Source: Falciphora oryzae (taxonomy: Eukaryota > Ascomycota > Sordariomycetes > Magnaporthales > Magnaporthaceae). From it: 64,000 nt of DNA. Positions 11,736 through 22,305 of the stretch are shown piece by piece. The first letter of the stretch is position 1. Each line of letters opens with the position of its first letter. The notes under the pieces are model-generated. The model did no database searches, had not been told where the DNA came from, and worked only from the letters and a program-made list of their open reading frames with translations. The stretch is from NCBI GenBank assembly GCA_000733355.1, contig JNVV01000006.1, positions 1,489,418 through 1,553,417 on the forward strand, in the 5' to 3' direction. Made by a program: the position numbers and the translations under genes.

Positions 11736-14189
11736 ATGGAGGAGCCAGCCGCGCCCGGGGATACCCCCGGCGGCGGCGCTGTGTTCGTTGGCCCCGTCGT
11801 GGGCGTCCAGACCCCGGCGAACCGCTTCGGCCGCCCGAACGTCGAGCGCGAGATCCGCGCGAAGCTCTTCGAGACCCTCCAGAACCCCATGCTCGGCGGC
11901 GACGACGACGAGTTCGAGGACACCGACAGTGAAGATGAGAGCGTCCCAGCGCAGCCTGCCGACGTCGCCGGCGGCGCCGATGCGCTGGAGGACGGGTCCG
12001 ACGACGGGAACAGCGTCGCCGAGAGCACCGCGTCCGCCCCGGCTCCGTCCCACGAGATGCTCCAGTTCGGTCGCCAGCGCATGAACTTGACTGTTCTCTC
12101 CCAGCATTACAATGTGAGTTCTCGGCGGCGTTGGGCGGTTGGCTGGGATGGGCTGCGCATCGCTTCCTGCGGGTACCTGCCTAGGTGCCTATGCCCGGTG
12201 AAGGACCCATGTTGATGCCCAGTCTTCCACGGCGACAAGCTTTACTTCGTCGCCTACAAGGGCAGGATACACGTCTACGAACCCCAAAACGCGCCTCAGG
12301 TCATAAAGGACGGCCCGCTCCTCGTACTCCAGCCCCCGCCGTCCCGGATCGCCGCCCTGTGTCCGGGCTACGTCGATCAAACTTCGGGTCATGAGATCAA
12401 CCATATGATCATCGGCGACCTGGGCGACCTGGAGGTCATCGTGGCGGCCTATGATGACGGAGACGTCGTCGGTTATTACACGCACACCATAACAGCCGCT
12501 ATCGAGCGCTCGGCACGGAGGCATAAGGGGTGGATGTCGACGTCGCGGCCTCCGCGGGCGTTCTTCCACGCCGCCGTGGGGCGGTCGGCCTGGGGTCTTG
12601 CCTTGCACAAGAAGTCGCGCCTACTGGCCGTCAGCTGCAATCTGCAAGAGATCACTGTCTTCGCCTTCTCTCTCAGGGGGCCCGGCGACTTGTCCGGTGA
12701 GCCGGTGGCCCCAATCACCACGTTTCTGGATTACGGTATGACCTCGATGAAGGACTTCTCGCCTCCCCTGGCCTCGTCGGGCCTCACAGCCAACACCCTC
12801 CAGAGGCACCTGCGGAGCCGGACTCGGGACTGGAGGATCATCCTGACGCAGCCGGGCCGAGCTGGGGCCAATATCCCTAGCATCGCGTTCCTCGACGACG
12901 GGTGCGGCGAGGCCGACAAGGTTATCGCAGTCGATATCAACGGCTTCTGCTGGCTGCACTCTATCTGGAGTCTGGGCGCTAGTGTCTCGAGAGTCCCCAT
13001 GTGGAGGGAGGAGAGATGTTGCAGCTGGGGAGTGATGGTGCTGCCGGATTCATTCTTCAGGACGGCGCAGACAGTCGAGGAGTTTCTTGGAGCGCCGGTT
13101 AATAATATTGACGGCTGTAAGAGCCCGCCTTCTGGGCTGCTTCTCGACATCAGCCGCAGTGCCAAATTCGTCCCTGAGAATCCCACGGGCGGTGTTGAAG
13201 TGGACAGGTTTCACTTCGGCAGGCATCAACTCCACGGCCCGCCCACTCCTGTTGATGTCGGAGCGCTCTTCCGGCACACGCCTGCCGAGACGGGAAACCA
13301 GCACGACGAGGATCGAGGGCGTCAGAGATACTCCGAACCGGACGAGGCGCCGAAGCGTTGGGAACAGCTCAGGCGTGCCGAGAAGGACGACCGCCGGCCC
13401 CGAATGACAAGCGCAGCACTTGGCGCGGATGACGGCGCGGGCCTTCGTGAGCCCATGACGATTGTGCCCAGCATCGGGCTGGTCTACCGGCACGAAACAA
13501 TGGGCCCGGCCAAAGTCCTGCACGATATCCTCTACAACAACAGCTTCCGAAAGAACTTCCCCGAGTACGATAGGATGACGTGGGATTTCAAGTTCAAGCC
13601 GCTGCCGCCCGACGTCGCCAGCAGGTATGCAGTGCTGCGCACGAGCGAGGAGGATGTCGAGCTGTTCTGTCTTGACCTCAGCAAGGCCAGTGTTATTTGC
13701 CGGCGCTTGCTGGTGCCACATAACCCAGACAAGGTCAAGGAGCCCTGGGACATGCCGTACTCCAACCGCATGTGCATGCAACACTGCATCCCGGAGCTGA
13801 ACCTTGTCGTGGTTGGGTCTGCGTGCGGCCGTGTGGCGCTTCTGCGGCTGACCAAGGCGCGCAAGGGCTGGCAGCAGGTCCAGCACGGCTTCCGGGTCGA
13901 GTGGGTGCTCCCGCGCACCAAGGAGGAGGACCGCAAGGTCCGGCCGCATGTCTGGATGGTGGGCATGGCCGTGTCGCAGGTGCCGCAGCCCGGGGCCCGC
14001 GGCGTCAACCTGTTCCCTCCCCGTCGCGGAGAGCGCCGCCGTCACAACCAGCCCTTCATGGCCGAGCCCGTCTACCGCTGGCGACTGATGCTGCACTTCA
14101 TGGACCACACCGTGCTCAGTTACACCATCGAAGCCTCGGACCCGCACGGGCCGTGCTCTCTCACGCCGCAGGCTCCGCATACGTCTTAG
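11736..14189 (+). CDS. CRT10-like protein (probable WD-type beta-propeller)
   Basis: Two exons fit: 11736-12113 and 12240-14189, giving 775 aa. The donor GTGAGT is strong; the acceptor at 12239 is the one that keeps frame, joining HYN to LYFVAYKGRIHVYEP. A less canonical donor at 12118 with the acceptor at 12222 would insert VIFHGDK and is the main alternative. The first ~125 residues are acidic and disordered (DDDEFEDTDSEDE). The rest has short strand-like repeats such as NHMIIGDLGDLEVIVAAYDDGDVVGYY, WGLALHKKSRLLAVSCN and PELNLVVVGSACGRVALL, ending with WRLMLHFMDHTVLSYTIE. These resemble the fungal CRT10 family; yeast Crt10 regulates ribonucleotide reductase genes and associates with the Rtt101 ubiquitin ligase. 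The direct role in this organism is inferred only from family resemblance. The link to the family is by recalled motif similarity, so moderately sure. Confidence 0.65.
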
Positions 14190-14995
14190 TTTTAATACGC
14201 CCCGCCACCACTATCGACAGGATCAACATCAACATCACCACCAGCACCTTCTCTTCTTTTATCCATATTCCAGCGAGGGTCTCACATAGGTTATTACTCT
14301 TTCTTCTTTTTAATTCCTCTCACGCTATCAAGACTTCTCTCTTTTTTTTGGCTGATAGGGTTTCGGTGGTCTATTCATGCTTATCTGCAGCGAGAAAGAC
14401 GTCATTTTACCTCACAGGACGCATCTACTCACCTGGGAAGGGCTTCGCTGCTTTCTGTCTCTCGGGGCAGGGTCTTGCGGCTTATTGCACGTACGTGGTT
14501 TTTATGCGGAGTTTGTCGGTTGGGTTGGCTTCCAGGCGGGCGCTCATAGATACCCTTCACATTGGGGATAGCTGTTTTCGAATGCGCGCATCCATGTATC
14601 TAACCGCATCGCTTAGTTGGTCGAGTTGGCGGTAGCTTTGTCAAGTGTGTTTTGTAAACCCGTCTATGTCTGCCCATTTGTGATGGCCGCTTCAGGCTTC
14701 ATGATGTTAGCAGTGCGATTGGTATCCGGAATCGACTGGACCCGGGCCGCACCTGCCGTTGACGATCTATGAATATCGACCCATCGTGACATCCACTGCG
14801 CCTTCCTTATTAACCAAGGCCATCCGACCCCAGAAATAAGACCGCTAGATCCACATTGAATAGATCCAAAACTCCATGCCCGCTAAGTCTCGGCTTCATC
14901 CTGTTCCCTCTCATCTCCCGAGTCCATCAGCCGCACTCTCGCGCACAAGTCACTGTCAATATCTAGCACACCCACCAGTCGGCTCTACCCGCATC
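14190..14995. other. Intergenic region, CRT10-like to coiled-coil gene
   Basis: Holds T/C-rich 3' flank of the upstream gene and the 5' flank of the next. An ATG at 14876 lies in frame with the coiled-coil protein and would add 40 poorly structured residues (P, S and H rich). I prefer the ATG at 14996. No other gene is supported. Confidence 0.55.
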
Positions 14996-16840
14996 ATGGT
15001 CGGACGCTACTGGCGCAGCGTGTCTCCCTTTTTTGGATTCTCGTCGGGGGCGCCCCAAAGCAGCAACGGCCAGACCATCACGCCCCATCCGCCAACGCCG
15101 GAGCCACCACCATCATCCACCACCACCGCGGCGGCCGCGAGCAGCATCAACTACGCCACATCCGCGCTCGTCTTCACGGGCATACAGGCGGCGAGGCAGG
15201 ATTTCGAAAAGGCCATCGAGCGCGAGCGGAGCCAGCGGCGGGCGGACGTTGCTGCGAGCGAGGAGGCGGCCCGGCACCGGGCCGAAGACCTTGCGGCGCA
15301 GCAGCAGCAGGCGCTGCAGGCCTTGAGGTCGAATCTTGATGGCTTCATCGAGGGCTTCAGGAAGCGAGAGAAGTCCCTAGAGGCACGTACGGCGACGAGA
15401 GAAGAAGCTTTGGAGGCACGCCTAGCGAGACTCGAGGCCGAGGCGCCAAGGCAAGCTGGCCGCCCGCAGGACCTCGAGGAAAGGCTCGGGACACAGCATT
15501 CCGGCCCTCGTGCCAGTGAGAAAGAGGTGGCCGCCCAGCTGGCCGACTTTCGCGGCAAGCTCGAGGCCCTCCATGCCAGCGTTGAAACCTCGGCCCAAGA
15601 TTCCAAGCGGTACGCGGACCAGGGGCTTGTTGGCGCCTTGAGGCAACGAGACTCGGATGCCGACCGGAAGTGGGAGAGCATCCAGGGGCAGATACGGGAG
15701 ACGGGCCAGCGGCAGGAGCAAAGAATGCAAAGCCTCGAGACAGCAATAGCCGAGAACGGCGACCGCCATCACGACAGCATTGTGTTATTGAGTAGAGACT
15801 GTGCCGGCCTTGAGGTAATGGTCGTCGAGAATAGTCGCCGCCAAAACGAAAGCATCGAGCTATTGAGGAAGGACCATGCCAGCCTCGAGGGGGTGGTGGC
15901 TGAGAACGATCGCCGCCACAGCGACAGCATGGAGTTATTGAGGAGGGGCCACGCCAGCCTCGAGGGGGCTATGGCCGAGAATGATCGCCGTCAGAGCGGT
16001 AGTGTTTTGCTGTTGAGGAGAGACTGCGCCAGCCTCGAAGCAGTGGTGACCGAAAACGATCGCCGTCATAGCGACGACGTCGAGGAGTTGAGACGGGACT
16101 GCCGTAACATCGAGAGACATTATGTTGACACTGGAGAGCACATTTCCAGCTTGGAAAAGCAGGTGGACCAGCACACCATGCGGCTTCTTCAGCAAGAGGA
16201 ACAGCAAGAGGAACAGCGGCGGCAGCAGCAGCAACAACAGCAACGGGAAAAGCAAGCTGTTTCTGGTCGACATGGACACAAGCGCCCTCTGTCTCCAGAG
16301 AGATGCCGAAGGTCAAAATCTCCGTCTCCTGCTTCCGCGCCAATACCTTTCCCGGCATCGCCGCCTCCGTCCCAAACGGTGCATGACACTCCGGCTTCCG
16401 AGACGAGCACAGGTTTAGACAGCAGTCCTGAAACGAGACCCCTCCGGACCCGGCGACCCAGAAACCGCCTTGCCCTGGCCAGAGAGCTAAAGTCACTCAG
16501 CGCTGGTGACAAAGGCAGAAAGGACCAACCGGGGAAAGATCGTGGGCATGCAACTATTCCAGAGCTACTCTTCAATTTTGACAAGCGGTACCGCCACACA
16601 AAGCCAAGCCCAGAGCACCGCTTCGTTAGAGATTTTCTCCGGAGCGTCCACGATGTCCTTCCAGAAAATGATAGGACCCGCGTGGAGGCCAGATTCCTAA
16701 GCTCTCAAAGAGCTGTTTTCCATCGAAGACCGGGCGAAGAAGCATTGTGGTGCAGCATATCCGCGAAGTGGCACGACGTGCGCTTATGTATGTGGTCATT
16801 TCAGGAGGTTAGAGACGTACTGATGCCAAATCGTTCTTGA
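14996..16840 (+). CDS. Unknown coiled-coil protein with 25-residue tandem repeats
   Basis: Single exon; 614 aa from the ATG at 14996 (654 aa from an in-frame ATG at 14876). I do not recognise the family. After a Pro/Ser-rich start, residues ~50-270 are strongly alpha-helical and charged with many Ala, Arg, Glu and Gln, typical of a long coiled coil. Residues ~252-371 hold almost five head-to-tail copies of a 25-residue unit with the pattern AENDRRxSxSxxLLRRDxAS then LEGVV. A Gln-rich run (EEQQEEQRRQQQQ) and a basic, Ser/Pro-rich linker (RRSKSPSPASAP) follow. The last ~110 residues look folded (PELLFNFDKRYRHTKPSPEH, then FLRSVHDVLP and ISAKWHDVRLCMWSFQEVRD). Its stop lies only 102 nt from the stop of the convergent DPP5 gene. 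It could be a cytoskeletal or scaffold protein, but nothing shown here proves it. It may be lineage-restricted. Confidence 0.6.
   Translation: MVGRYWRSVSPFFGFSSGAPQSSNGQTITPHPPTPEPPPSSTTTAAAASSINYATSALVFTGIQAARQDFEKAIERERSQRRADVAASEEAARHRAEDLAAQQQQALQALRSNLDGFIEGFRKREKSLEARTATREEALEARLARLEAEAPRQAGRPQDLEERLGTQHSGPRASEKEVAAQLADFRGKLEALHASVETSAQDSKRYADQGLVGALRQRDSDADRKWESIQGQIRETGQRQEQRMQSLETAIAENGDRHHDSIVLLSRDCAGLEVMVVENSRRQNESIELLRKDHASLEGVVAENDRRHSDSMELLRRGHASLEGAMAENDRRQSGSVLLLRRDCASLEAVVTENDRRHSDDVEELRRDCRNIERHYVDTGEHISSLEKQVDQHTMRLLQQEEQQEEQRRQQQQQQQREKQAVSGRHGHKRPLSPERCRRSKSPSPASAPIPFPASPPPSQTVHDTPASETSTGLDSSPETRPLRTRRPRNRLALARELKSLSAGDKGRKDQPGKDRGHATIPELLFNFDKRYRHTKPSPEHRFVRDFLRSVHDVLPENDRTRVEARFLSSQRAVFHRRPGEEALWCSISAKWHDVRLCMWSFQEVRDVLMPNRS
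15749..16108 (+). repeat. Tandem 75-bp (25-residue) coding repeats
   Basis: Four full units start at 15749, 15824, 15899 and 15974, and a fifth, shorter unit begins at 16049. Each keeps frame and encodes a 25-residue unit with conserved E-N-x-x-R at the start, L-L-R-x-D in the middle and A-S-L-E near the end. The regular length with protein-level divergence points to old tandem duplication followed by drift rather than recent slippage. Confidence 0.85.
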
Positions 16841-16942
16841 TAACCTCTGCAATAATCCGGAAGCAATTACTTTATCCCACTTCTAGCCGTCCTTAGTTAC
16901 ACATCTTGGATAGAAGCTAAGTAGAGGCTGGCGTGCGCTTTC

Positions 16943-19449
16943 TCATATCCTGACATCCTGGGTCTTCTGCACCAGATCTGACTGGTCCATCCCGACGTAT
17001 TTGTTGATCCAGCCGATAACCTCCTTGTGCCAAAGGAGCGAATTCTCCGGCTTGAGCGTCCACTAAATGCAAAAGTGACATTGTCAGCACGAACATATAC
17101 TTGGAACTTAGGCGAAGGACAGCAGTGACGCAGCAGCAGACTTACGTGGTTCTCGTCTGGGAATGTAAGGAAGCGGCTCGCAATGCCCCTGTGCTGCAGA
17201 ACATTGAAGACAGCCAAGCCTTCCGAAATGGGAAGGCGATAGTCAAGCTCGTTGTGGATGATCTAGGTAGATTGAACAAGAATCTGATGAGACCACACGA
17301 ACGGTTCAAGCACTCTCTTTCCGTCCAGGGGATGACACTTACCAATTGAGCGGTGGACCACTGGTCAACGTGCTTGGCAGGATCCCACTTCTCGTACCCC
17401 TCCCGGTTATCCCAAAGGCTTCCGCCAAAGTCGTGGATAGGGAAGAATAGCTCCTCAGACGAGTCTGCAGCGGGCCAAAGTTAGTAGCCAGCCCCCCTTG
17501 ATGACTCGGACGAGAAGGCAATAGATCATCAGATGGAAGGTAAGAACAAGGAGCGGAGGAGCCTTACATTGGTTCTGTGTGCTGAAGACACCATCGTGGC
17601 AGACCAGAGCCTTGAACTTGCGTCCGAAGTCATGCCCCTGGATCCAGTCTACGTGTGGCTGTCAGTGAAAGAGGTCCCAGCCAAGTCTTTGAATATCACG
17701 GAGCCGCAAATAAATGATATACTTACTGATCATGTAACCTCCGTATGAGGCACCGAGAGCAACGGATCGGACAGTGTCGACATATGACATGTTTTGCTCG
17801 ATGTGCTCGAAGCACTTGACGAGATCGTTGTAGGGGCGACCACCCCACTCGCCCCTGATGCCGTTCTGAAGAGCCATGCCGTAGCCGGTCGACCCAGTCG
17901 GGTTGGGGCAGACGACGACGTAGCCCTGCTCGGCAAAGATGGCCGGGTTCCAGCGGGTGCTCCAGCCGTCGTTCCAAGCGCCCTGTGGTCCGCCGTGGAT
18001 GAGCAGGGCGAGTGGGTACTTCTTGGAGTCGTCAAAGTGGGACGGCTTGATGACAAGCGCATGGACCTGGTAGTCGCCAGCGCCCGTGAACCAGATGTCG
18101 CCGAGCTGGGAGCGCGACAGGCCAAACGTCTTGCCTTGCTTCGAGAGCGACGAGACCAGCTCCGACGTCTGGGTCGAGGGCTCCACGATGCTGAAGGAGG
18201 ATCCATCCACGAGCGAGCTCGAGCTGATGAAGAGACGCCCACTGCCATCCGGCAGCCGTTGCACGTCGCCGACCGTCCCGGGCTCCGTCTCGACGGGCTC
18301 AGGCAGGCCCCTGGCGGTAGCGGCATCCGGGTCCGAGGAGACGCGGAACAGGCGCCCACGGCCCCGGTCCTCGGCCACGACGAAGAGCTCGGCCGCGTCG
18401 TCGCTCCAGAGCGGCGCGCCGTCGGGCCGCAGGTCCCAGCCACCCTCGCCATCCTCGGTGGCGAAGAACTCGCGCGCGTCGGCGCCGGGATTGGCCACGA
18501 CGTCGCGAGCCACCATGATGCGCGGCTTGTCGCTCTCGTACTGCATGTCCCGCATGCGCGTGAAGGCGAGCGAACGTCCGTCCGGGCTGAATGCCGGGCC
18601 GGCGCTGTAGCCCTGCAGGCCAGGGGTCGGGATGGCCGTTGGGCCCCCGTTGGCCTTGGCGGAGCCCGAGGCGAAGTCGAGCGGGACAAAGTACACGCTT
18701 GACTTTGTGTAGATGGCCGGGTTCACGTCCAGGTCACGGGCAACGAAGGCGAGGCCGTGCGGGGAGATGTCGAAGTCGCTGCTCCCGCCAAAGGGCGGCA
18801 CTGGCGACTCGAGCCCGGTGCCGGCCAGGGCGTTGACCAGACCCTGACCCTCGACCGACATGGTCGGGCCGCCCTTGCTACCGGAGCTTGACGCTGGTTG
18901 CCACTTCAGGGTGCCGTACCAGACGGCGTTTTTGTTCTTGCTGACGTATGAGTCCCAGTGACGCACATAGAGCGACGAGTACGCGCGACCAGTGTGGTAG
19001 ACCTTCTTGTCGTCCTTGTCCGGGTTGTACATCTGCCCGTCCGGCGTGGCCAGGGCGGAGCAGGCCAGCAGCACCCTGTTGTTCGAGAGGGGCTTGACCT
19101 TGAGGTTCGAGATGCTGCCCCTGGCCTGGTAAACCTCGGTCGGGGTGCAGTCGATCGAGGCACTGCCTAACATCAAGCTCGAGGTGCCCTTATCGCCGCT
19201 CTTGACAAAGATGAAGTAGTCCTCGTCCACCCACATGGGCTCGCTGTACGAGAGGTCATCGTAGAGGACGGTCGAGTGGCCCGATTCGACGTCGAGCACC
19301 TTAATCTGTGACGTCTTCTTGTGGTCTTCGAACGAGTAGGTCGAGACGGTGAACAAGATCTTCTTGCCTGACAGGTTTGGCGAGCCGGCAGACCTCCGGG
19401 GCGCCGAGAGGAGCACCTCCGGGGTGAACTTGGTGGCAACGACGGTCAT
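16943..19449 (-). CDS. Dipeptidyl-peptidase V-like S9 serine peptidase, no secretion signal
   Basis: Five exons on the minus strand fit with good splice sites: 19449-17727, 17648-17568, 17464-17343, 17262-17146 and 17062-16943. Together they give 720 aa, the usual size of fungal DPP5 proteins. The N-terminal two thirds form a WD-like beta-propeller (APRRS, FTVSTYSFEDHKKTS, FGGSSDFDISPHG, FSPDGRSLAFTRMRD). The C-terminal alpha/beta-hydrolase domain has GGPQGAWNDGWSTRWNP, GASYGGYM with Ser568, HNELDYRLP with Asp649 and FPDENHW with His681, a complete triad. The family removes dipeptides from peptide N-termini. The start MTVVATKFTPEVLL has no signal peptide, so unlike the secreted fungal DPP5 this copy should be cytosolic. 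The frame stays open to 19521 but without an ATG. Introns cluster in the catalytic end. Confidence 0.92.
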
Positions 19450-20539
19450 GGCTGGAGGCAAGCAGGGGAGTTCAGGGGGGAGGGGAAGCTTGCTGCTGGG
19501 AAACAAGCGGCGAGTCAGCACCTTCTTGCCAGAGGGTCTGGGTCAGCAAAGTGCTTTTGCTTGTGTCCTACCAACAGGTTTATATAGATGCCAGAATCGA
19601 TACCGTTCAAGGCCATCCGAGGGCGGGGACGGGAGAGCGATTGGGCCTCGTTGTTGTGCTCGTCAGGCCGGAGGGCGGATGGGATGAGGTAGTGCTACCC
19701 CGCACTCTTGCAGCTCCCCCGGTCGGACTGGCAAGGGAAAGCTTCAGGGGCTGCAGCCCAAAAAGCTTGGGTCGATGCGCGGGGCGCACGGGGCTGCCTT
19801 CCGCCGCACTAGTGACCGGGTCCTCCTTCCAGCTCCAGCATTTGCGGGCATTCGACAGGAACAGGGGAGCCATCTGCAAGGAACTTTATGGGGCCGGGCA
19901 GCCACTTCCATCATTGATCCGTCCATTGCCGCCCACGACATCCACCGTCCAGAGGTGCCTGGCTGGCTGGCTGTCGCCTTGGGAGACTCCCTGACGAACG
20001 TTTAGACCAAGGAAGCTAAACCAGCACCTGAGGCAAAACCCGTTCAAGGCTCGTATCCCGCCAACATCCAATCTTGGTGGCTGTGTGCAGTTGAGTTCGT
20101 CACGAAACGGCAAGGTGTGCAAAGTATTGCAGTCTGCGCCTCAGCTGCGGGGTGCTTTGATGGACTCGCTGTTGGTTCGGATGTGCAAGCACACAGAACA
20201 TGATTGTCATGCTTGGAAAGCGACTCGTGCTCTTCGTTCCTGTCCCATCAACAAAGTGGTGATCTCTGCAATGCAGTCTCAGTCAAGTATCGGAGCTGAT
20301 CTGAAGGAATCTTCGTTCCCCCGCCCTTAATACAAGACGGGTATCCTAAACGCCGCGCTGTGCCTTTACCGCTAACAAGAAAGAAAAAAAAAATACGCGT
20401 ATAAACAATACATTCAGAAGATACATCAACCATCGTCCCATTCCCCTAGCTTCCGGCCGGGTTCGGGCATGCATTGTTGCCAACACCCCAACAAAGTTGG
20501 GACCCCGGGCCGAACAGCTTCGAAGAGGACGCACGGCGA
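19450..20539. other. Intergenic region, DPP5 start to EAF6 stop
   Basis: Holds the DPP5 promoter (near 19450) and the EAF6 3' flank. A short A run lies at 20386-20394. No protein or RNA gene is supported. Confidence 0.6.
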
Positions 20540-21329
20540 TTATGACTTCTTGATGGTGCTAAAGCTGGTTCTGACCTTCTTGGCCTCCTTCCCGTCCGTC
20601 TCGCTGTCCTCGACGCCGTTAGCAGCCGCGGCCTTCTTCTTACTCTTAGTCACACCCGCCGACTTGGATGCTGCTGTTGTAGACGTAGGTGTGGCCTGGT
20701 TCGATCCGCTGTCCTTAAAAGAGGATGATACCGGGGTCGGCGCATGCGACGCCGCGCCAGACGTCATCGATCCTGGCGTTTGCGCGTCGGGCTGCACAGG
20801 GCGGTGAACACAGTTATCAGCATCAGTGGCCGCAGATGATTATTTGGCTTCTCCTGCTCATGTGTCTTTGGCCGCCCGCGCGACAGTGGATGCGCGACAT
20901 ACCGCATTATTGGCGTTGTAACTGATGGAGCTCCGCGAAAACACGCGGCTAGACTCGGTCAGCCCCGCCTTTCGTCTCTGTGCGGCCGCGCCTGTCGTGC
21001 CTTTGGTGTAGTTGTCGAAGCCCGTGATGATGTTGCCGCTCGGCGTGTTTTCCAGATACTCCGTCTCCTTCTGGTAAATCATATCCTCGCGCACAGCCTA
21101 ATGATGCAGACATGCTTTCAAGTCAGCCAAGGATCGAGACAAGCCCCTCGGCGTCGAGGTGGATAAATGGGCCAAAGGGGCAGGGAAAGCCACGCACAAG
21201 CTGCTTCTCGAGCTGTCGCTTTTTCGCCAGGAGCTCCTTAAGATGCTGACGCGACTTTTCGTAGTAGGGGATGCTGGGAGGCGCGTCGCCAGGGCCGCCG
21301 GCATTGCCGGACGCGCCATTGTCCGCCAT
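20540..21329 (-). CDS. eaf6: Chromatin modification-related protein EAF6
   Basis: Three minus-strand exons fit in phase 0: 21329-21198, 21097-20903 and 20791-20540, giving 192 aa. Introns begin GTGCGT and GTATGT. The protein has the EAF6 hallmark order: a short N-terminal helix (YEKSRQHLKELLAKKRQLEK), then IYQKETEYLENTPSGNIITG followed by FDNYTKG. The C-terminal half is a low-complexity tail rich in S, T, A and K, ending near a basic KSKKKAAAANG run. EAF6 is a small shared subunit of the NuA4 histone acetyltransferase complex (and of MOZ/HBO1-type complexes in animals); the helix packs against other subunits. The start is set by the ATG at 21329; the open frame upstream lacks an ATG. Its 5' end is divergent from the unknown gene at 22306. 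Confidence 0.93.
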
Positions 21330-22305
21330 CGGTGCTGCGGCTCGACCGGCGACGTGCGCCCGTGGACTCAAGTACTAGGATGATTGGGGCAGGCCGACAA
21401 GTTTTTTGGCGTGGAATAATAGAGAATGTCGCGTCGACGAGCGTGACTCTAATGAGGCTTTCCGCCGCTTCGTACCTCACGGCAAACGACGGCAAACCAA
21501 GTCACACGGCCTGCCTTGCTGAGTCATGAGCTGGGCAAAATGGCAGCCACCCCGAGAGAGGGCTAGGGGTTCTGTCCAGCTTCATGGTGCTTGCCAATTC
21601 GGGAATGTTGCCCACTGATCATCCAAGACAAGCAAGAAACGGACTCAATGGATGCAAACACCCGGACTGTCCACGATCCCACTTCTGATTTTGCTGAGGC
21701 ATCTCGAGAACGATCCTTTGTTGTTGCTTGCCTGCGAATAGACAGTGAGCCCTTTTCGCTCTGAATAACAAGTCTCGCGGCCACGTGGACCCTAGTGGCT
21801 ATCTCTGCTTCTCACAAAGAGGCAACAACTTTGATGTAGGCAGTAAGTAGCATGAGACTTTACGTTGAAAGAGCAGGCATGGAGTTGCCGATGCCTGGGC
21901 TTTCTCTCATGTCTTATGTGAGGCCACCGGCCAAGACCTACTGGACTGTACTCTCTTTGTGCCCAACACGAGACGAGGCCGCCTTCGCCGGTTGCCAACA
22001 AAGAGCTCGTCGCTGTGCGGCCACTCGCACGCGCCGTTGAAAGCGGGTGACGAGAACGTGATGCTGTATTTCGTGCCCTTTGTTCCCCTGGAGCAAGAAT
22101 CCCGCCGAGCGCTTGGATGGAATGCCCTCGAGGGGAACCCACCATCATAAATTCCCCGATGACCGTGCCTTTGGGATGTGAGCCTGATGAGTATCGACTC
22201 TCTTAGTCAACCAAGCAAACTTACTCACTCACAGTATCGTAGTCTTTGTATTGCCAAAACAACAACAACAACATCAACAACCACAACAGACACAAGCACG
22301 CTAGA
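21330..22305. other. Divergent promoter region, EAF6 and the 22306 gene
   Basis: About 1 kb shared between two divergent starts. The right end is a CAA-rich leader (22258-22305). No coding region is supported. Confidence 0.6.
22258..22305 (+). promoter_or_regulatory. CAA-rich 5' leader
   Basis: The 48 bases before the ATG at 22306 are almost free of G and made of CAA/AAC repeats. Such leaders are expected to be unstructured and are known in other systems to help efficient initiation. The transcription start is not known, so leader status is inferred from position. Confidence 0.4.

Noticed and set aside
19450..19521. N-terminal extension of DPP5
   Set aside because: The frame is open but begins without an ATG, so it is not used as coding.
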